From Streptomyces antioxidans (GTDB lineage Bacteria > Actinomycetota > Actinomycetes > Streptomycetales > Streptomycetaceae), in assembly GCF_000968685.2 (NCBI RefSeq), contig NZ_LAKD02000027.1, positions 1 through 64,000 of the forward strand: DNA of 64,000 nucleotides, read 5' to 3'. The notes below the pieces were generated by a model. That model saw only the letters and a list, made by a program, of their open reading frames with translations. It did no database searches and was not told where the DNA came from. Of this stretch, positions 40,360 through 48,544 are shown one piece after another (position 1 is the stretch's first letter; every line of letters begins with the position of its first letter). Made by a program: the position numbers and the translations under genes.

Positions 40360-41715
40360 ATGCCAAGGCCGGACCCGCCGCCTCGGATCACCCCCGCCGC
40401 CCGCCGCACCGTACTCGCGGGCTTTCTCGGCTCGACCTTCGAGTGGTTCGACTTCGGGCTCTACGGAACCACCGCGGCACTCGTCTTCGGCCATGTCTTC
40501 TTCCCGGCGCACAGCAGCGCGATCGGCTCCCTGCTGGCCCTCACGACGACCGCCGTCGGGTTCTTCGCCCGGCCCATCGGCGGCCTCGTGTTCGGACACT
40601 TCGGCGACCGGGTCGGCCGCAAGAGGCTCCTGATCCTCACGATGCTGCTCATGGGCATCCCGACGTTCGCGATCGGCCTGCTGCCCGGTTACGCCACGAT
40701 CGGCGCGGCCGCCCCCGTCATCCTGCTGTTCCTGCGCGTGCTGCAGGGCATCGGCCTCGGCGGCGAGTACGCGGGCGCCGCGCTCGCCACGATCGAGTCG
40801 GTGCCGAAGGAGCGGCGCGGCTTCTTCGGCACCATCCCGCAGCTCGGCAACCCCGTGGGCGGCGTCTTCAGCAGCGGGCTCGTCCTGCTGTGCACCTGGC
40901 TCTCCTCGGACGCGCAGTACGAGGCCTGGGTGTGGCGGGTTCCCTTCCTCCTCAGCGGAGTCCTCCTGGTCTACACCCTCGTGGTGCGCACCCGCCTCGC
41001 CGAGAGCGGGGACTTCATACGCCTGAGGAAGAACCGCGGAGTGGAGAAGGCGCCACTGATCACACTCCTGCGCGACCACTGGGCGCCGCTGCTCCTCGCG
41101 CTGGGCGCGCGCTCGGCCGATGCCATCACCGGCAATGTCGTCGGGCCCGTGGTGACCGCCTATATCGTCACCTACCTGCACCGGAGCGACAGCATCGGGA
41201 TCGTCGGCACGATGATCCCGAGCATCATCTGCCTGCCGCTGATGCTCTACCTGGGCAGGCTCGGCGACCGGTTCGGGGTGCGCCGCACATTCATGTGGAG
41301 TGTGCTGTCGATGGCCGTGACCACCTTCCCCCTGTTCGCCCTGCTGCAGACCGGGACGCTCTTCTGGATGGTGCTCGGGATCACGGTCTTCCGGCTCTGC
41401 AACTCGGCCCAATTCGCCGTCCAGAGCACCTTCTTGGCCGAGCTGTTCCCCACCGAGGTCCGCTACACGGCGGTGTCGTTCGTGTACCAGGTCGGCTCGA
41501 TCCTCGGCGGTCTCACCCCACCGGTCGCGTACGCCATGCTCGTGGCGTCCGACGGCTCGCCGTGGTGGCTGGCCCTCACCGTGGTCGGCTCGGTCCTGTT
41601 CAGCGCGGCCTGCGCGGCCGTCATCGCCCTGCGGGGTTCCCGCGCCGGCCTCCGTATCACCGACGGCCCGTCGACCGACGGCGCCGCCCTCGCCGAAAGG
41701 ACCACTCGAGCGTGA
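40360..41715 (+). CDS. MFS transporter, metabolite:H+ symporter (MHS) type
   Basis: 451 aa from ATG 40360 with GTGGAG upstream. Twelve hydrophobic segments; MHS marks GFLGSTFEWFDFGLYGTTAA, RPIGGLVFGHFGDRVGRK and GIGLGGEYAGAALATIES. The stop overlaps the sulfatase start (GTGA), so transport and desulfation are linked. The likely cargo is a small sulfated or sulfonated organic compound. Confidence 0.92.
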   Translation: MPRPDPPPRITPAARRTVLAGFLGSTFEWFDFGLYGTTAALVFGHVFFPAHSSAIGSLLALTTTAVGFFARPIGGLVFGHFGDRVGRKRLLILTMLLMGIPTFAIGLLPGYATIGAAAPVILLFLRVLQGIGLGGEYAGAALATIESVPKERRGFFGTIPQLGNPVGGVFSSGLVLLCTWLSSDAQYEAWVWRVPFLLSGVLLVYTLVVRTRLAESGDFIRLRKNRGVEKAPLITLLRDHWAPLLLALGARSADAITGNVVGPVVTAYIVTYLHRSDSIGIVGTMIPSIICLPLMLYLGRLGDRFGVRRTFMWSVLSMAVTTFPLFALLQTGTLFWMVLGITVFRLCNSAQFAVQSTFLAELFPTEVRYTAVSFVYQVGSILGGLTPPVAYAMLVASDGSPWWLALTVVGSVLFSAACAAVIALRGSRAGLRITDGPSTDGAALAERTTRA

Positions 41716-43244
41716 CCGCGCGCCACCGGCCCGACATCGTCCTCATCCTGACCGACCAGCACCGTGCCGACGTCAGCGCCCGTGAGGGATTCCCGCTGGA
41801 CACCACGCCGTTCCTCGACGAGCTGGGGCGCTCCGGGGCATGGTTCGACCGGGCCTACACGACCTCGCCGCTGTGCTGCCCGGCGCGGACCAGCCTGATG
41901 ACCGGGCGGTTCCCCAGCGCGCACCGCGTCACCCAGAACCCGGCGCATCCGCTCGCGGTCCGCGGCGCCGACCTCTTCGGTGAGGCCCGTGCCGCCGGAT
42001 ACGCCACGGCGATGATCGGCAAGAACCACACCTATCTCGACGCCTCGTCCGTGGACCACTGGGTCGAGTTCATGCACGACGGCCAAGTGGCCGCTCCCTC
42101 CAAGGCGTTGCACCAGGAGTTCGACACCTGGCTGGCGGCGCTGCGGCACCGCACCCACGAGAAGCCCACACCGTTCCCGGTCGAGGCCCAGAACCCGCAC
42201 CGCATCGTCGACGAAGCGCTCGCCTGGGCCGAGGGTGTCCCGGAGGACCGGCCGTTCCTGCTGACGGTGTCCATCCCCGAGCCGCACAATCCGTATCAGG
42301 TGCCCGAGCCCTACTTCTCGCTGTTCCCCGGGGAGTCGCTGCCGCCGACCCGCACCGGGGCCGACGCACTGGCGGGAAAGTCCTTCCCCTGGCAGTACTT
42401 GCGCGGCCTGGGCGAGCGCGCGGTGGTCGACTACGAGGGAGCCATCGCCCCGTCGCGCTCCAACTACTTCGGCATGCTGCGGCTCATCGACGACGAACTG
42501 CGGCGCCTGCTCGGAGGGTTGGAGGACCGGCACCGCGTACGCGAGCGCGTCGTCGTGGCCACCGCCGACCACGGCGACTTCGTCGGCGAGTACGGACTGG
42601 TGCGCAAGGGCGCGGAGATCCCCGACATCCTCGCCAGGGTCCCCCTGGTCATCAGCGGGAACGCGGTGCGGGCCGCCAGCGCGCCACGTCCGGAGCACGT
42701 CTCGCTCGCGGACCTCATGCCCACGCTCTGCGAGGCGATGGGGCGCGAGCTGCCCGACGGTGTGCAGGGGCGCAGCCTGTGGCCGGCGCTCACCGGACGG
42801 CCCTGTCCCTCGGAGGAGTTCAGCAGTGTGTATGTGGAGCAGGGCATGGGAGGGCTCCCGTACGGGCCGGAGGACGTGGCCGACCAGATGCCCGGACTCA
42901 TCTTCGACGGCCCGGACGGCGAGCCCCGCTGGGACGAGCTCAACGCGGCCACACAGAGCGGACGGCGCCGCAAGGTGCGCAGCGGGGACTGGACCCTGTA
43001 CGCCGACATCGTCGGGGACTTCCGCCTGTACAACCTGCGCGAGGACCCGCTGGAACTGGTGGACCGCTGGTCGGACCCGGTGGCCGCCGACGAACGGGTC
43101 AGACTGCTGTCCCTGCTGGCCGTGTGGCAGATGCGGGCCGAGGATCCGCTGCCGACGGTCCCCGGCGGTTACCGGCTCAAGCGGGACCCCCGCAACCACC
43201 TCGCTCCCCACCGGCGTTCCGGGGGAAGGGAACCATCGTCGTGA
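41712..43244 (+). CDS. Type I sulfatase
   Basis: 510 aa from GTG 41712. N-terminal RPDIVLILTDQHRADV with the metal-binding Asp residues, then the sulfatase signature SPLCCPARTSLMTGR in which the first Cys of C-C-P-A-R should become formylglycine. A later ATADHGDFVGEYGLVRKG supplies the Asp-His metal ligands, and IGKNHTYL fits the usual active-site Lys/His region. No signal peptide, so it acts in the cytoplasm after uptake by the transporter encoded just before it. It resembles choline-sulfatase and aryl/heparan-type S1 sulfatases; the exact ester is unknown. A formylglycine-generating enzyme is not in the window. Confidence 0.92.
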   Translation: MTARHRPDIVLILTDQHRADVSAREGFPLDTTPFLDELGRSGAWFDRAYTTSPLCCPARTSLMTGRFPSAHRVTQNPAHPLAVRGADLFGEARAAGYATAMIGKNHTYLDASSVDHWVEFMHDGQVAAPSKALHQEFDTWLAALRHRTHEKPTPFPVEAQNPHRIVDEALAWAEGVPEDRPFLLTVSIPEPHNPYQVPEPYFSLFPGESLPPTRTGADALAGKSFPWQYLRGLGERAVVDYEGAIAPSRSNYFGMLRLIDDELRRLLGGLEDRHRVRERVVVATADHGDFVGEYGLVRKGAEIPDILARVPLVISGNAVRAASAPRPEHVSLADLMPTLCEAMGRELPDGVQGRSLWPALTGRPCPSEEFSSVYVEQGMGGLPYGPEDVADQMPGLIFDGPDGEPRWDELNAATQSGRRRKVRSGDWTLYADIVGDFRLYNLREDPLELVDRWSDPVAADERVRLLSLLAVWQMRAEDPLPTVPGGYRLKRDPRNHLAPHRRSGGREPSS

Positions 43245-43277
43245 CCGCCGTCCTGACCGGCGAGAGATCGGTCCGGA

Positions 43278-44321
43278 TCAGGGACAGAGCCGCTGGCGCC
43301 CGCCGTTGGTGGACTCCCGGGCGTGCAGCCAGTGCGGAGCCGTGTGCACCTCGAACGGCAGGGGGGCGTCCGAGCGGACGCGGCCCGCCAGGCACTTCAC
43401 GGCGAGCGAGGCGATCGCGGCCTTGTCGGGAACCACGGACGTCAGGGACGGGGTGTTGTAAAGCGCCTCGTCGGAGCCGTCGATGCTCGCCACGGCGACA
43501 TCGTCCGGGATGTGCGATCCGGCTTCGAACAGGGCCCGTTGGGCCCCGACCGCCAGCAGGTCGCTGAAGCAGAAGACCGCGTCCGGCCGCGTGCCGGCCG
43601 GCAGTGCGGCGAGAGCGCGCATCGCCAGCAGGCCGTTGCGCCGGTCGAACTCCTCGATGGCGGGCGCGAGCCGCGGGTCGTATGTCAACCCAGCTTCGTG
43701 CAGGGCGAGTTGGAAGCCCTCCAGGCGCTGGCGACTGGTCGCCGACGCCAGCCGGTCCACGCCGATGGCGGCGATCCGCGTACGGCCCAGGGCGGCCAGG
43801 TGTGCGGTGGCCTCGCGCGCCGCCGCGACATTGTCGATCAGTACGTGGTCCGCCCCCACCTGGTCACGCGCATAGCTGCGCTCGCCGAGCAGGACCAGCG
43901 GGAACTCGTTGGCCACGGCGGCGAGTTCATCGGGCGAGACACCCAGCGGCGACAGGATCACACCGTCCAGCAGTGACGCGCCGACGCCGGTCGCCAGCCG
44001 CAGTTCCTCCGTCGCATCGCCCGATGTCTCCTCGATCAGAACGGTCAGGTCCAGTCGCGCGGCTTCGGCCCGTACGTGCTGGGCGAGTTCGGCGAAGTAC
44101 GGCGTGGCCAGGTCCGGGACGGCGAGGCCGATCAGGCCGCTGTGCCCGGTGCGCAGCCGGCGCGCCGATGGATTCGGGCGGTAGCCGAGCTCCCGCACGG
44201 CCTTCAGTACGCGCTTCCGCGTGGCCTCGGACACGCGGGGAGCATTGCGTACAACGTTGGACACCGTTTTGATCGAGACCCCGGCCCGCTCCGCCACGTC
44301 CTTGAGTGTCACCGCGGCCAC
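43278..44321 (-). CDS. LacI family transcriptional regulator of the divergent sugar ABC operon
   Basis: 347 aa from GTG 44321, chosen because GAGGAGG lies about 9 nt upstream; an ATG at 44354 would place the ribosome site inside the gene. HTH VTLKDVAERAGVSIKTVSNV with hinge RELGYRPNPSARRLRTGHS, then a full sugar-sensor domain (HVLIDNVAAAREAT, DAVFCFSDLLAVGA). It diverges from the ABC transporter genes and is the obvious local repressor. Its stop is 33 bp after that of the convergent sulfatase. Confidence 0.92.
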   Translation of the reverse strand: MAAVTLKDVAERAGVSIKTVSNVVRNAPRVSEATRKRVLKAVRELGYRPNPSARRLRTGHSGLIGLAVPDLATPYFAELAQHVRAEAARLDLTVLIEETSGDATEELRLATGVGASLLDGVILSPLGVSPDELAAVANEFPLVLLGERSYARDQVGADHVLIDNVAAAREATAHLAALGRTRIAAIGVDRLASATSRQRLEGFQLALHEAGLTYDPRLAPAIEEFDRRNGLLAMRALAALPAGTRPDAVFCFSDLLAVGAQRALFEAGSHIPDDVAVASIDGSDEALYNTPSLTSVVPDKAAIASLAVKCLAGRVRSDAPLPFEVHTAPHWLHARESTNGGRQRLCP

Positions 44322-44588
44322 TGGTCGAACCTCCTCACCTGTGCTTCTCCGCATTATGCAGAGGTTGCGGCGGGCTGTCAGCGCCGGGACGACTCGGAAT
44401 CCGGTTCCTCACAAGGGGTTGACCGTGGCGAGATCTCGCGGTTACAACGTTGGAATCAATCGATGGCAAGCGGTTGCTACGGAGGCCCCACACGGGCGGC
44501 CGACGACCGTCCATCGGGCGGTCCGGGCTGCCCACCCCGCGCCCACGGCGCCGCGCTCACCACCCCACCCGTCTGCCGAGAGGTCCGC
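44322..44588. promoter_or_regulatory. Divergent promoter region with CAACGTTG operator motif
   Basis: 267 bp between the LacI gene and the ABC operon. The palindrome CAACGTTG at 44445-44452 sits in the 12-mer TACAACGTTGGA (44443-44454), and the same 12-mer occurs at 44250-44261 inside the 5' end of the lacI gene, about 193 bp away. The CAACG half-site also forms the palindrome at 40318. This could be an operator pair, though the second copy encodes the conserved HTH. Confidence 0.6.
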
Positions 44589-44705
44589 ATGTCGTCGCAC
44601 CGCTCCACCACCTCACTGCGCACCGCCGTGGTCGGCACCGGAGGCACCGCGCGCTCCAGCCAGCTGCCCGCGCCGCGGACGCCGAAGGAGGAGGCCCCCG
44701 CATGA
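44589..44705 (+). pseudogene. Remnant of a Gfo/Idh/MocA-type oxidoreductase N-terminus (38 codons)
   Basis: An ATG-initiated frame with a GAGAGG site encodes about 38 residues. The part LRTAVVGTGGTARSSQLPA looks like the NAD-binding start of a Gfo/Idh/MocA dehydrogenase (VGTGGIA...HLPAL). It then degenerates into Pro/Ala-rich sequence and stops in an ATGA overlap with the solute-binding protein gene. The likeliest reading is a deletion that joined the first ~90 bp of a dehydrogenase gene to the ABC operon; it may now serve as a translated leader. Chance resemblance is possible given the short length. Confidence 0.5.
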
Positions 44706-46042
44706 CGCCCGAGCCTCCGAACGGCCGGCTCCGCCTCCAGAGCCGCCGGGCCGTCCTCGCCGCGGCCGCCGCCGGTCTGGGTACGGCCCTGACCGCCACG
44801 CTCTCCGGCTGCTCCGCCGCGAGCGGCGGCACCGCGGGCGGCGTCACCCTCACGTTCTCCTGGTGGGGGAACGACGACCGTGCCGCGCGTACCGAGAAGG
44901 CGGTACGTCTCTTCGAGAAGGAACACCCGGGCGTCACCGTCCGCACATCCAATGGTGAGTTCGGTGCCTATCTGCAGAAGTTGGCCACACAGGCCGCGGG
45001 CGGCGGAATACCCGATGTGGTCCAGCTCGACTACCGGCAGATCTCCCAGTTCGCGGGCGGCGAGGCGCTGATGCCCCTGGACGCCCTCATCAAGCGACGG
45101 ACCATCCGCACCTCCGAGATGGACCACGGCTTCCTGCGCACCGGCACCTACGAGGGCGGGACATACGCCCTGCCCATGGGCCGGGGCATCACCGGATACG
45201 CCTATGACTCCGCGGTCTACAAGAAGGCCGGGGTCGCCACGCCCGGGCCGGGTTGGACATGGCAGGACTGGCAGAGGGCCAACCTGAGGATCGCCGCGCT
45301 GGGGCTGAAGTCGCCCGACGGTCGCCCCTTCACGGGCGCCAACGACGGCGGCACCAACGAGGACGTCTTCGAGACCTGGCTGCGCGGCCGCGGCCGCAAC
45401 CTCTACGCGAGCCAGACCCAACTCGGCTTCACCGAGGCCGACTTGTCCGCCTTCTGGTCGTTCTGCGATGGACTCCGCAAGGAGGGCGCCATCGCTCAGG
45501 CCAAGGACACCGTGCAGGCCAAGAGCACCGAGACCAGCCCCATCGGCCGCCGGCTCGCGGCCGCAGACTTCACCTGGGACGCGCCGTTCCCCGGGTACAC
45601 GGCCCTGCTCGGCGAGGACATCCACTTCGCACCCGTGCCCACGACCGACGGCCACCAGGGCGCGTATTTCAAGCCGAGCATGCTCCTCGGCATCGGCGCG
45701 AACAGCGAGCACCCCAAGGAGGCGGCCCAGTTGATCGACTTCCTCCTCAATGACCCACGGGCGGGCGACATCCTCGGCTTCTCCCGCTCCACCCCGCCCA
45801 ACCGGAAGATCGCCGCCCGCGTCGCCACCACGCTCAAGGGGCCGGAGCGGGAGATCTACGACTACGCGCAGACGATGGAGAAGTACGGCCTGGACACCCC
45901 GCCGACCGCACCGCCGCCCGGCGACCTCGCGATCCAGGCGGCGTTCAAACGGGGCTACCAACGCGTGATGTACGGCATGGCCACCCCGCGCCAGGCGGCA
46001 CGCGAACTCATCGACGAGGCGAACCGGGAGCTGAGGTCATGA
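44702..46042 (+). CDS. Sugar ABC transporter substrate-binding lipoprotein
   Basis: 446 aa. N-terminus has twin-Arg (QSRRAVLAAAAAG), a hydrophobic stretch, and the lipobox LSGC (Cys near residue 39), so it is a lipoprotein probably exported by Tat. The mature part has the family-1 extracellular sugar-binding fold (LTFSWWGNDDRAARTEKAV, PDVVQLDYRQISQFA, LPMGRGITGYAYD). First ABC gene of an operon with 4-bp ATGA overlaps to each next gene. No ATPase gene is present, so it probably uses a shared MsiK-type ATPase, as is usual in Streptomyces. Confidence 0.93.
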   Translation: MTPEPPNGRLRLQSRRAVLAAAAAGLGTALTATLSGCSAASGGTAGGVTLTFSWWGNDDRAARTEKAVRLFEKEHPGVTVRTSNGEFGAYLQKLATQAAGGGIPDVVQLDYRQISQFAGGEALMPLDALIKRRTIRTSEMDHGFLRTGTYEGGTYALPMGRGITGYAYDSAVYKKAGVATPGPGWTWQDWQRANLRIAALGLKSPDGRPFTGANDGGTNEDVFETWLRGRGRNLYASQTQLGFTEADLSAFWSFCDGLRKEGAIAQAKDTVQAKSTETSPIGRRLAAADFTWDAPFPGYTALLGEDIHFAPVPTTDGHQGAYFKPSMLLGIGANSEHPKEAAQLIDFLLNDPRAGDILGFSRSTPPNRKIAARVATTLKGPEREIYDYAQTMEKYGLDTPPTAPPPGDLAIQAAFKRGYQRVMYGMATPRQAARELIDEANRELRS

Positions 46043-47010
46043 GCACGGTGTCGACGGCAAAAGCACCCGCACGCGTCGACCGTACGACCGGTCCGCGCCC
46101 GGATAGGGGCAAGCGGCGCCAGGTCCGTGAACGGCAGTGGCCCGCCTATGTGTTCCTCTCGCCGTGGCTGATCGGCGCGCTGGGCCTGACGCTGATCCCG
46201 ATGGCCGTATCGCTGTACCTGTCCTTCACCGACTACAACCTGTTCGACCCGCCGCACTGGGTGGGCCTGCGCAACTACACCGAGATGCTCACCGACGACC
46301 CCCGCTACTGGCGGTCGGTCGGCACCACCATGCTGTACGTCGTGGTGGCCGTCCCGCTGAAGCTGGGGCTCGCCCTCGGCGTGGCCATGCTGCTGAGAAA
46401 CCTCAACAAGGGCCGTGCCTTCTACCGCTCCGCCTTCTACGCGCCATCCCTGCTCGGGGCGAGCATGTCCATCGCCCTGGTGTGGCGCGCCCTGTTCAAC
46501 GACGGCGGCACGGTCGCCGACGTGCTGGACACGATCGGCATCCACACCGGAGGCTGGGTCGGCGACCCCCACCTCGCGGTGTACGCGGTCGTCCTGCTGA
46601 CCGTGTGGCAGTTCGGCGCCCCCATGGTGATCTTCCTGGCGGGGCTGCAGCAGATCTCCCCCGACCTCTACGAGGCCGCGGCGCTCGACGGCGCGGGCCG
46701 CTGGCGGCAGTTCGTGTCCATCACCGTGCCGATGCTGTCCCCGGTGGTCTTCTTCAACCTGGTCCTCGAGGTCATCAACTCGTTCCAGGTCTTCACCCCG
46801 GCCTTCGCCATCAGCGGCGGCGACGGCGGGCCCGCTGACTCCACGCTGTTCTACACGCTGTACCTGTACGAACGCGGCTTCACGGCCTCGCACATGGGCT
46901 ACGCCGCGGCGATGGCCTGGCTGCTGCTGATCGCCATCGGCGCCATCACCCTGATCCTCTTCCGGACGTCCCGGTCCTGGGTCTTCTACGCGGACGAGGA
47001 GGGACGATGA
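46039..47010 (+). CDS. Sugar ABC transporter permease, MalF type
   Basis: 323 aa, six main membrane spans after a basic N-terminus. The conserved EAA loop is EAAALDGAGRWRQFVSITVP (near residues 213-232), which contacts the ATPase. It overlaps both neighbours by 4 bp. Pairs with the next gene to form the membrane channel. Confidence 0.94.
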   Translation: MSTVSTAKAPARVDRTTGPRPDRGKRRQVRERQWPAYVFLSPWLIGALGLTLIPMAVSLYLSFTDYNLFDPPHWVGLRNYTEMLTDDPRYWRSVGTTMLYVVVAVPLKLGLALGVAMLLRNLNKGRAFYRSAFYAPSLLGASMSIALVWRALFNDGGTVADVLDTIGIHTGGWVGDPHLAVYAVVLLTVWQFGAPMVIFLAGLQQISPDLYEAAALDGAGRWRQFVSITVPMLSPVVFFNLVLEVINSFQVFTPAFAISGGDGGPADSTLFYTLYLYERGFTASHMGYAAAMAWLLLIAIGAITLILFRTSRSWVFYADEEGR

Positions 47011-47843
47011 ACATCGCCACGAAGCGGTGGCTGCCGCACACCGTCGCGGCCGTGTGTCTGCTGGTCCTGCTCTACCCCCTGGTCTGGCTGCTCGCCACCT
47101 CGCTCAAACCGGCCGATGAGGTGGTGACCAGCCTGGACCTGTGGCCCAGCCACCTGGAGTGGTCGAACTACACGACCGCCCTGGACGGGGTCTCTGGCAT
47201 CACCGTCACCCGGCTGCTCGGCAACACACTGCTGATCGCGGTCGGCGCCGTCATCGGCAACGTCCTGTCCTGCTCGCTGGCCGCCTACGCCTTCGCCCGG
47301 CTGCGCTTCCGCCTGAGCAAGGTGATGTTCGCCTTCATGGTGGCGACGCTGATGCTGCCGCACCACGTGGTGCTGATCCCGCAGTACATCATCTTCAACA
47401 GGCTCGGTCTGGTGGACAGTTACTGGCCGCTGATCCTGCCGAAGTTCCTCGCCACCGAGGCGTTCTTCGTCTTCCTCATCGTCCAGTTCATGCGCGGGCT
47501 GCCGCGCGAGCTGGAGGAGTCCGCCCGGATCGACGGCTGCGGCCCCTTCCGCACCTACCTGTCGATCACACTGCCGCTGACCCGTCCCGCGCTGATCACC
47601 ACGGCCATCTTCACGTTCATCTGGACGTGGAATGACTTCTTCACGCAGATGATCTATCTCTTCGCACCGGAGAAGTTCACCATCACCCTCGCCCTGCGCA
47701 GCTTCGTCGACCAGTCCAGCACCTCCGCGTACGGCCCCATGTTCGCCATGTCGGTGATCTCGGTACTGCCGATCGTGCTGTTCTTCTTCGTCTTCCAGCG
47801 GTACCTCGTACAGGGCATGGCCACCTCCGGACTGAAGGGGTGA
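47007..47843 (+). CDS. Sugar ABC transporter permease, MalG type
   Basis: 278 aa, six membrane spans. EAA loop ELEESARIDGCGPFRTYLSI (near 170-189). It shows the usual C-terminal end of carbohydrate uptake permeases (FQRYLVQGMATSGLKG). Second half of the channel with the MalF-type protein. Confidence 0.94.
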   Translation: MNIATKRWLPHTVAAVCLLVLLYPLVWLLATSLKPADEVVTSLDLWPSHLEWSNYTTALDGVSGITVTRLLGNTLLIAVGAVIGNVLSCSLAAYAFARLRFRLSKVMFAFMVATLMLPHHVVLIPQYIIFNRLGLVDSYWPLILPKFLATEAFFVFLIVQFMRGLPRELEESARIDGCGPFRTYLSITLPLTRPALITTAIFTFIWTWNDFFTQMIYLFAPEKFTITLALRSFVDQSSTSAYGPMFAMSVISVLPIVLFFFVFQRYLVQGMATSGLKG

Positions 47844-47851
47844 GGCAGACC

Positions 47852-48466
47852 ATGGCCCGCACACCGACCGCACCCCCGCGCGAGCGCCGGGAGCCCGGAG
47901 AGGTCTTCGGCCCCGGCTTCTCCCTCTTCGCGGACATGCTGCTCGTCTCCCTGCTCACCAGCGCCGCCTGTCTGCCGGTCGTCACGGCCCCGGCCGCGTT
48001 CGCCGCCGCGTCCGCGACCCTCCGGCGGGCCGCGGGCGGCACCGTCCAGGTCAGGGCCGGTACGTACGGCACTCACCTCCGTGCCCAGCTGTCCGCGCGC
48101 TCGGTGGCCCTCGGTCTGGTGCCGCCGCTGCTCGCGGTGGTCGTCCTGATCGATGCCGCGCTGATGCGCGCCGCACTGCCCGGAGCGGCCGTCATGGCGC
48201 CCGCCCTGACACTGCTCGTCCTGGGCGCCACGGTCGTGGCGCTGCGGGCGACCGCGCTCCCTGCGCCGCACCTGCTGTCCGCACGCGAGGCGCTGCTCCG
48301 CTCGGCCGCGGACCCGCGCGGCAGTCTTCTGCTGGCCGCGGCCGTGGTCTTCGGCGCGCTCCTGGCCTGGTCGATTCCGCTGCTGGTCCCGCTGCTGCCG
48401 GGCCCGCTGGCGTTCGCCGCCACGGTCGTGGACCTCCGGTCCCCCGCGGACGTCCTGGAGCGCTGA
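47852..48466 (+). CDS. YesL/DUF624-like membrane protein
   Basis: 204 aa from ATG 47852, with GAGG 6 nt upstream; a GTG at 47840 overlapping the permease stop is an alternative. Four to five hydrophobic segments. The opening GPGFSLFADMLLVSLLTSAA and the PVVTAPAAFAAASATLRRA block match the YesL family, whose genes often sit in sugar ABC operons. Role unknown. Confidence 0.8.
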   Translation: MARTPTAPPRERREPGEVFGPGFSLFADMLLVSLLTSAACLPVVTAPAAFAAASATLRRAAGGTVQVRAGTYGTHLRAQLSARSVALGLVPPLLAVVVLIDAALMRAALPGAAVMAPALTLLVLGATVVALRATALPAPHLLSAREALLRSAADPRGSLLLAAAVVFGALLAWSIPLLVPLLPGPLAFAATVVDLRSPADVLER

Positions 48467-48544
48467 ACCGCGGCGCGCCACCTCCCCATGCCTCGCCCAC
48501 ACGCCATCCTCCTCGCCCACGCACCACACCACCGGAGTGCACGC

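Noticed and set aside
44250..44261. Second TACAACGTTGGA as a certain operator
   Set aside because: It encodes the conserved SNVV part of the LacI HTH, so the match may be coincidental; kept only as a possibility in the findings.
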